DNA of 9,095 nucleotides from JAKLKS01 sp964370855. GTDB taxonomy: Bacteria; Planctomycetota; JAJSAM01; JAKLKS01. The DNA lies in NCBI GenBank assembly GCA_964370855.1, contig CAYJMF010000153.1:1-9095 (forward strand), read 5' to 3'. The position numbers were made by a program, and so were the translations under genes. Numbering within the stretch: position 1 is the first letter of the stretch; each line of letters opens with the position of its first letter. Below are positions 6,076 to 9,095 of this stretch, piece by piece. Below the pieces are notes generated by a model. It was not told where the DNA came from, ran no database searches, and saw nothing but the letters and a program-made list of their open reading frames with translations.

Positions 6076-7505
6076 TGGGCCTGCGCGGGCTTCCGGCCGC
6101 GGCGGCGCTCCTGCTGGCCGCCGCCACGGGCCGCTCCCAGGAGGCGCCCCCCTCCGCGGGCGGCGCCCTCGAGGAGCTCGACCGGGCCTCCTGCGCCATC
6201 GTGGACCGCTGCGGCCCCGCCGTCGCGCGCGTGGACGCGGAGCGCCCCGTGCATCTGCGCCTCCTCGTGGACGACCCCTCGGCGCGGCGGAACCTCGAGG
6301 AACTGCTGCGCGGCGTCGGCGCCCACGAGAACGTCTCCGCCTCGGGCTTCCTCGTGGACGGGGAGGGCCTGGTGCTGACGGCCTCGGCGGTCGCCGGGGG
6401 CGCTCCCACATCCATCCGGATCTCCTTTCCCGGCCGCGGCGCCCGCGAGGGGACCCTGGTGGGCGAGGACCCCGTCTCCGGCGTGGCCCTCGTCCGCGTG
6501 GCCCCCCTGGAGGGGGTCCGGCCCCTCGACCTCGCCGGGGGCACGGCCCGGGCCGGCGCCCTCACCCTCCTCCTCGCCCCCGCGGCGGAAGCGCCGACGC
6601 TCCGCCTCGGCTTCGTGACGGACCCCTGCCGGGCCTTCGGCGCCTACGACGCCTGGCTCGTCTCCAGCTCCGCCGTGTCGCCGGGCCACGCGGGAGCCCC
6701 CCTCCTCGACGCGCGGGGAGATGTCCTCGGCATGCACGTCGCCGCGAGGGAGACCGTGAACCTCCTCCACCCCGCCCCGCTCCCCGGGGCGACGCCGGCG
6801 GCCCGCACCCTCGAGGAGCTGGCCGACCGCAGGGTCCGCATGGAGCGGGGGGCCCCCTTCGCGACCTTCATCCCCGCGCGGGAGCTGCGCCGCATCGTCG
6901 CCGAGCTCCGTGAGCGTGGGGTCGTGCGGCGCGGCATGGCCGGGGTCCGCATCGGCCGGGAGCGGGCCGTCGTCGCCGGCGTCCTCGCCGGCGGCCCCGC
7001 CGACGGGGCGGGCCTCCGCGAGGGGGACCTCGTCCTCTCCGTGGACGGAGTCGAGGTCCGCAGCGGCGAGGCCTTCGGCGGCTTCGTCGGGCGCCGCCCC
7101 CCGGGCTCCCGCGTCCGCCTGCGGCTTCGCGCCCCCGACGGGGCGGAGAGGGAGGCGACCCTCGTCCTCGGCGAACTCCCCCTCCCCGAGCGGCGGCCCG
7201 CGCTGTTCAACGGCCTCGGCGTCGCCGCCTCGGCGAAGGCCCCGGATCTCTCCGCGTCGACGTTCTCCACGGAGGCCGTGGAGGGCGGGCAGTGGGTGCT
7301 CGTGGCGAGCGTCGAGCCCGGCTCCCCCGCCTCCATCGCGGGCTTCCGGGAGGGGGACTGGATCGTGGAGATCGAGGGGGAGCCGGTCCTCTCCGAGGCA
7401 GACTACGTCCGCCTCGCCACCACCGCGGCGGCGGGCCGGCGCGAGGTCTCCGTCCTCGTCTACCGGCCCGGCGAGGCCGACCGCCGCGCGCTGATCCTGA
7501 AGTAG
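6075..7505 (+). CDS. Secreted HtrA-like pseudoprotease with two PDZ domains
   Basis: This encodes 476 residues. The GTG start overlaps the anti-sigma stop and yields a good signal peptide (about 1-22: LRGLPAAAALLLAAATG then polar RSQE). An HtrA/DegP/DegQ trypsin-like fold follows (about 30-275), with PDZ1 at about 283-366 (AGVLAGGPADGAGLREGDLVLSVDG) and PDZ2 at about 378-474 (ASVEPGSPASIAGFREGDWIVEIEG). The fold motifs align well, but the catalytic triad is gone. The usual TNNHVV reads TASAVA (His to A105), the usual DPxTDLAV reads DPVSGVAL (Asp to G136), and the usual GNSGGP reads GHAGAP (Ser to A206). It should have no HtrA-type proteolysis, and may act as a binding, chaperone or sensor protein outside the cytoplasmic membrane. 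Cysteines C40, C46 and C185 could form a disulfide. Its place in a sigma/anti-sigma operon suggests it modulates anti-sigma stability or senses misfolded protein (inference). Confidence 0.9.
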   Translation: MGLRGLPAAAALLLAAATGRSQEAPPSAGGALEELDRASCAIVDRCGPAVARVDAERPVHLRLLVDDPSARRNLEELLRGVGAHENVSASGFLVDGEGLVLTASAVAGGAPTSIRISFPGRGAREGTLVGEDPVSGVALVRVAPLEGVRPLDLAGGTARAGALTLLLAPAAEAPTLRLGFVTDPCRAFGAYDAWLVSSSAVSPGHAGAPLLDARGDVLGMHVAARETVNLLHPAPLPGATPAARTLEELADRRVRMERGAPFATFIPARELRRIVAELRERGVVRRGMAGVRIGRERAVVAGVLAGGPADGAGLREGDLVLSVDGVEVRSGEAFGGFVGRRPPGSRVRLRLRAPDGAEREATLVLGELPLPERRPALFNGLGVAASAKAPDLSASTFSTEAVEGGQWVLVASVEPGSPASIAGFREGDWIVEIEGEPVLSEADYVRLATTAAAGRREVSVLVYRPGEADRRALILK

Positions 7506-7526
7506 CCGCCCGCCGCGGCGCGGCGC

Positions 7527-7532
7527 TACACT
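7527..7532 (+). promoter_or_regulatory. Possible -10 element for a leaderless mazG transcript
   Basis: TACACT fits the TANNNT pattern of a sigma-70 -10 and ends 7 nt before the GTG of the MazG-type gene, so transcription would begin at or next to the start codon. No -35 match lies 16-18 nt upstream, and the gene has no Shine-Dalgarno, which is consistent with leaderless translation. It is the only AT-containing hexamer in this GC-only gap. Confidence 0.35.
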
Positions 7533-7539
7533 GCGCCCC

Positions 7540-7989
7540 GTGGCCCCCGGACCCCACCTCGATCGGCTCGTGTCGATCTTCGAGCGCCTGCGCGCGCCCG
7601 ACGGCTGCGCCTGGGATCGGGAGCGGAGCCTCGCCGACCTCGGGAAGTACCTGCGCGAGGAGTGCGACGAGGTCGTGGGCGCCATCGCCGCCATCACCGA
7701 CGTGGGGGACGGGACCGCCGCGGCCGACCCCCCCCTCGCCGATGCCGTCCGGGAGGAGTGCGGCGACCTCCTCGCGAACCTCGTCTTCACCGTGCAGATC
7801 GCGCGGGAGCGGGGCTGGTTCGACATGGAGGACGTGGCGCGGGGGGCCTGCGAGAAAATCGTGCGGCGCCACCCCCACGTCTTCGGGGACGCGAAGGCGG
7901 AGACGCCGGAGGAGGTCGAGGCCCTGTGGCGGAGGATCAAGGCGGGGGAGCGGGCGGGCGGCGGGGCGGGGGGGACCCCGGCGCCGTGA
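7540..7989 (+). CDS. MazG-type nucleoside triphosphate pyrophosphohydrolase
   Basis: This encodes 149 residues forming one MazG domain; E. coli MazG is a two-domain protein of about 263. It should hydrolyse (d)NTPs to the monophosphate and pyrophosphate in the cytoplasm, with Mg2+. The family hallmarks are all present: LRAPDGCAWD (17-26), KYLREECDEVVGAI (36-49), the metal-binding glutamates E40/E41 and E44 with E73xxD76 (the EExxE then ExxD pattern), and a C-terminal IVRRHPHVFGD (107-117). The last 12 residues are Gly/Ala/Pro-rich and probably disordered. The GTG start has no Shine-Dalgarno and may be leaderless. It lies 34 nt after the HtrA-like gene and overlaps the next gene by 4 nt (GTGA). 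The role is probably nucleotide-pool cleansing; the exact substrate is not evident. Confidence 0.9.
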   Translation: MAPGPHLDRLVSIFERLRAPDGCAWDRERSLADLGKYLREECDEVVGAIAAITDVGDGTAAADPPLADAVREECGDLLANLVFTVQIARERGWFDMEDVARGACEKIVRRHPHVFGDAKAETPEEVEALWRRIKAGERAGGGAGGTPAP

Positions 7990-8597
7990 CGCCGCGGCGG
8001 CGGAAGGTCCGGGCGAAGCCGGCCCTCCCCCCGGCGTCGGGCGCCGATCTCCGCGGTCGCGTCCACGTCTACACCGGGGCGGGCAAGGGGAAGACCACCT
8101 GCGCCCTCGGCCTCTGCATCCGCGCCCTCGGGAACGGGTGGAGGGTCGCCCTCGTCCAGTTCGACAAGGGGTTCGACGGGGAGAACGAGCACTACGCCGA
8201 GCGCCGCGTGCTCCGCGGGCTCGAGGGCATCGACCTCCATCCCACGGGCTGCGAGCGGATGAACCCCGACGGGACCTTCCGCTTCGGCTGCGAGCCGCGG
8301 GACATCGAGGAGGCGGCGCGGGGGCTGCGCGCCGCGGAGGAGGCCATCGCCGGCGGGCGCCACCGGCTCGTCGTCCTCGACGAGGCCCTCTCGGCGGTGA
8401 TGGTGGGGCTCTTCGGCCGGGAGGAGGTCATGCGCCTCCTCGACATCCACGCCGCCCGTCCCGCGGCGGAACTCGTCCTCACGGGGCTGAACGCCTGGCC
8501 GGAGCTGGTGGAGCGGGCCGACCTCGTCACGGAGATGCGCAAGGTCAAGCACTACTACGACGCGGGCCTCGGCGCGCGGCCCGGGGTGGAGTTCTGA
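7986..8597 (+). CDS. Corrinoid adenosyltransferase, CobO/CobA(BtuR) type
   Basis: This encodes 203 residues, the usual length for this family. The enzyme moves the adenosyl group of ATP to cob(I)alamin or cob(I)yrinic acid diamide, forming adenosyl-cobamides in the cytoplasm. The P-loop GAGKGKTT lies at 31-38. VALVQFDKG follows strand 2 (54-62), VVLDE (129-133) is the Walker-B-like segment, and AELVLTGLNAWPELVERADLVTEM (161-184) then KVKHYYDAGLGARPGVEF (186-203) form the conserved C-terminal signature. The basic N-terminus (1-12) is variable in the family. The GTG start overlaps the stop of the upstream MazG gene, and the stop overlaps the next ATG by 1 nt, so the three are translated together. 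No other cobalamin synthesis gene or riboswitch is visible, which favours salvage. Confidence 0.92.
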   Translation: MTPRRRKVRAKPALPPASGADLRGRVHVYTGAGKGKTTCALGLCIRALGNGWRVALVQFDKGFDGENEHYAERRVLRGLEGIDLHPTGCERMNPDGTFRFGCEPRDIEEAARGLRAAEEAIAGGRHRLVVLDEALSAVMVGLFGREEVMRLLDIHAARPAAELVLTGLNAWPELVERADLVTEMRKVKHYYDAGLGARPGVEF

Positions 8598-8983
8598 TGG
8601 CGGCGAAACGGGGGAGGCCGGCCGGGGACCGCACCATCGACGATCTCCTCCGGCGGGTGCTCGCCTTCCGCGACGCGCGGGAGTGGAAGCCCTTCCACAA
8701 CCCGAAGGACCTCGCCATCTCCATCACACTGGAGGCGTCGGAGCTCCTCGAGCACTTCCAGTGGAAGACCCCCGAGGAGGTGCGCGCCCACCTCGCCGAC
8801 CCGCGCACCCACGAGGAGGTCGGCGACGAGATGGCCGACGTGCTCAGCCTGCTGCTGTCCCTCTCCGACGCCGCCGGCGTGGACCTCCACGACGCCGTCG
8901 TCCGGAAGCTCCGCAAGGCCGCCCGCAAGTACCCCGTCTCGAAGTCCCGCGGCTCGGCGAGGAAGTACACCGAGCTGGGGTAG
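8597..8983 (+). CDS. dCTPase-like (MazG-fold) nucleotide pyrophosphohydrolase
   Basis: This encodes 128 residues of the RS21-C6/DCTPP1-type MazG branch, also found in many bacteria. It should hydrolyse dCTP or modified dNTPs to the monophosphate. The substrate-pocket motif REWKPFHNPKDLA (28-40) is present. The metal ligands E46, E49, E78 and D81 have the same 3-29-3 spacing as mammalian DCTPP1 (E63, E66, E95, D98 as I recall). LLEHFQW (50-56) is the family signature, and the C-terminus is basic (KLRKAARKYPVSKSRG). The ATG overlaps the stop of the adenosyltransferase gene (TGATG), with GGAG 5 nt upstream. It is the second MazG-fold enzyme in this three-gene operon; the first is of a different subfamily, so this is not a tandem duplication. 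Confidence 0.9.
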   Translation: MAAKRGRPAGDRTIDDLLRRVLAFRDAREWKPFHNPKDLAISITLEASELLEHFQWKTPEEVRAHLADPRTHEEVGDEMADVLSLLLSLSDAAGVDLHDAVVRKLRKAARKYPVSKSRGSARKYTELG

Positions 8984-8991
8984 GGGAGGGT

Positions 8992-9010
8992 GGGGAGCCG
9001 GAGGCTCCTC
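8992..9010 (+). terminator. Weak terminator-like hairpin after the MazG-fold gene
   Basis: GGAGCC (8994-8999) pairs with GGCTCC (9003-9008) around a 3-nt loop, extended by a G.U and a G-C pair to 8 bp. It lies 8 nt after the stop codon. There is no U-tract, so intrinsic termination would be inefficient; it may only mark the transcript end. Confidence 0.4.
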
Positions 9011-9035
9011 GCTATCCCGTGTGGGTTCTCGCGGG

Positions 9036-9095
9036 CGATGCGCGCCTACCGGCGCGCGGCTCCCGACGGGGTCGCATCGGGAAAGGACCCGATGC
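9036..9095. other. Non-coding right edge with nested and competing inverted repeats
   Basis: Three helices can form. GCGCGCC (9040-9046) pairs with GGCGCGC (9051-9057) around TACC. CGATGCG (9036-9042) can instead pair with CGCATCG (9073-9079). GCATCGGG (9074-9081) pairs perfectly with CCCGATGC (9088-9095) around AAAGGA. The last two share 9074-9079, so they exclude each other. This could be part of a structured RNA or leader, but the window ends here and no known RNA family is recognised. Confidence 0.4.

Noticed and set aside
5290..6411. Minus-strand open frame opposite the anti-sigma gene.
   Set aside because: It is Gly/Arg/Pro repeats with no domain, explained by GC bias opposite a proline-rich gene.
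6072..8552. Very long minus-strand open frame opposite the HtrA-like, MazG and CobO genes.
   Set aside because: Its translation is low-complexity Arg/Gly/Ala/Pro with no family motif; it is a GC-driven shadow of three clear plus-strand genes.

Overview
The window is very GC-rich DNA, roughly three quarters G+C by eye, with tightly packed genes, GTG starts, GTGA/TAGTG stop-start overlaps and long C or G runs. Nothing in it names the organism. The mix of an ECF sigma factor with a zinc-finger anti-sigma, a secreted HtrA-like protein, a LarA-family protein and a TIM-barrel sugar isomerase would suit a GC-rich Planctomycetota-like or other environmental bacterium, but that is an inference. There are no phage genes, transposase genes, CRISPR arrays, tRNAs or rRNAs.

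Minus-strand block (about 81-4546, transcribed right to left): rsmB (16S rRNA m5C methyltransferase), then a 111-nt near-perfect palindrome that contains the rsmB stop codon, then a small single-pass membrane protein of unknown function, a LarA-family (nickel-pincer lactate racemase-like) protein, a sugar phosphate isomerase/epimerase-type TIM barrel that overlaps the larA-like gene by 4 nt, and a 63-residue four-cysteine protein. Gaps from the membrane-protein gene onward are about 30 nt or less, so these genes probably form one operon.

Plus-strand block (4746-8983): an ECF sigma factor, its membrane zinc-finger anti-sigma factor, and a secreted two-PDZ HtrA-like protein in which all three catalytic triad positions are substituted. 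This has the layout of an envelope-stress module (compare AlgU-MucA-MucD or RpoE-RseA with DegS) built around a dead protease. The anti-sigma gene carries an uninterrupted run of 19 C between its zinc finger and its membrane helix. After a 34-nt gap comes a tightly overlapping trio: a MazG-type NTP pyrophosphohydrolase, a CobO/BtuR corrinoid adenosyltransferase, and a second, dCTPase-like MazG-fold pyrophosphohydrolase.

The two blocks diverge from a spacer of about 200 nt (4547-4745). The right end (8984-9095) is non-coding and full of inverted repeats, including mutually exclusive helices cut off by the window edge.

Best leads: the HtrA-like pseudoprotease in a sigma/anti-sigma operon, the C19 tract whose slippage would fuse the zinc finger to the pseudoprotease frame, and the 111-nt palindrome at the rsmB stop.
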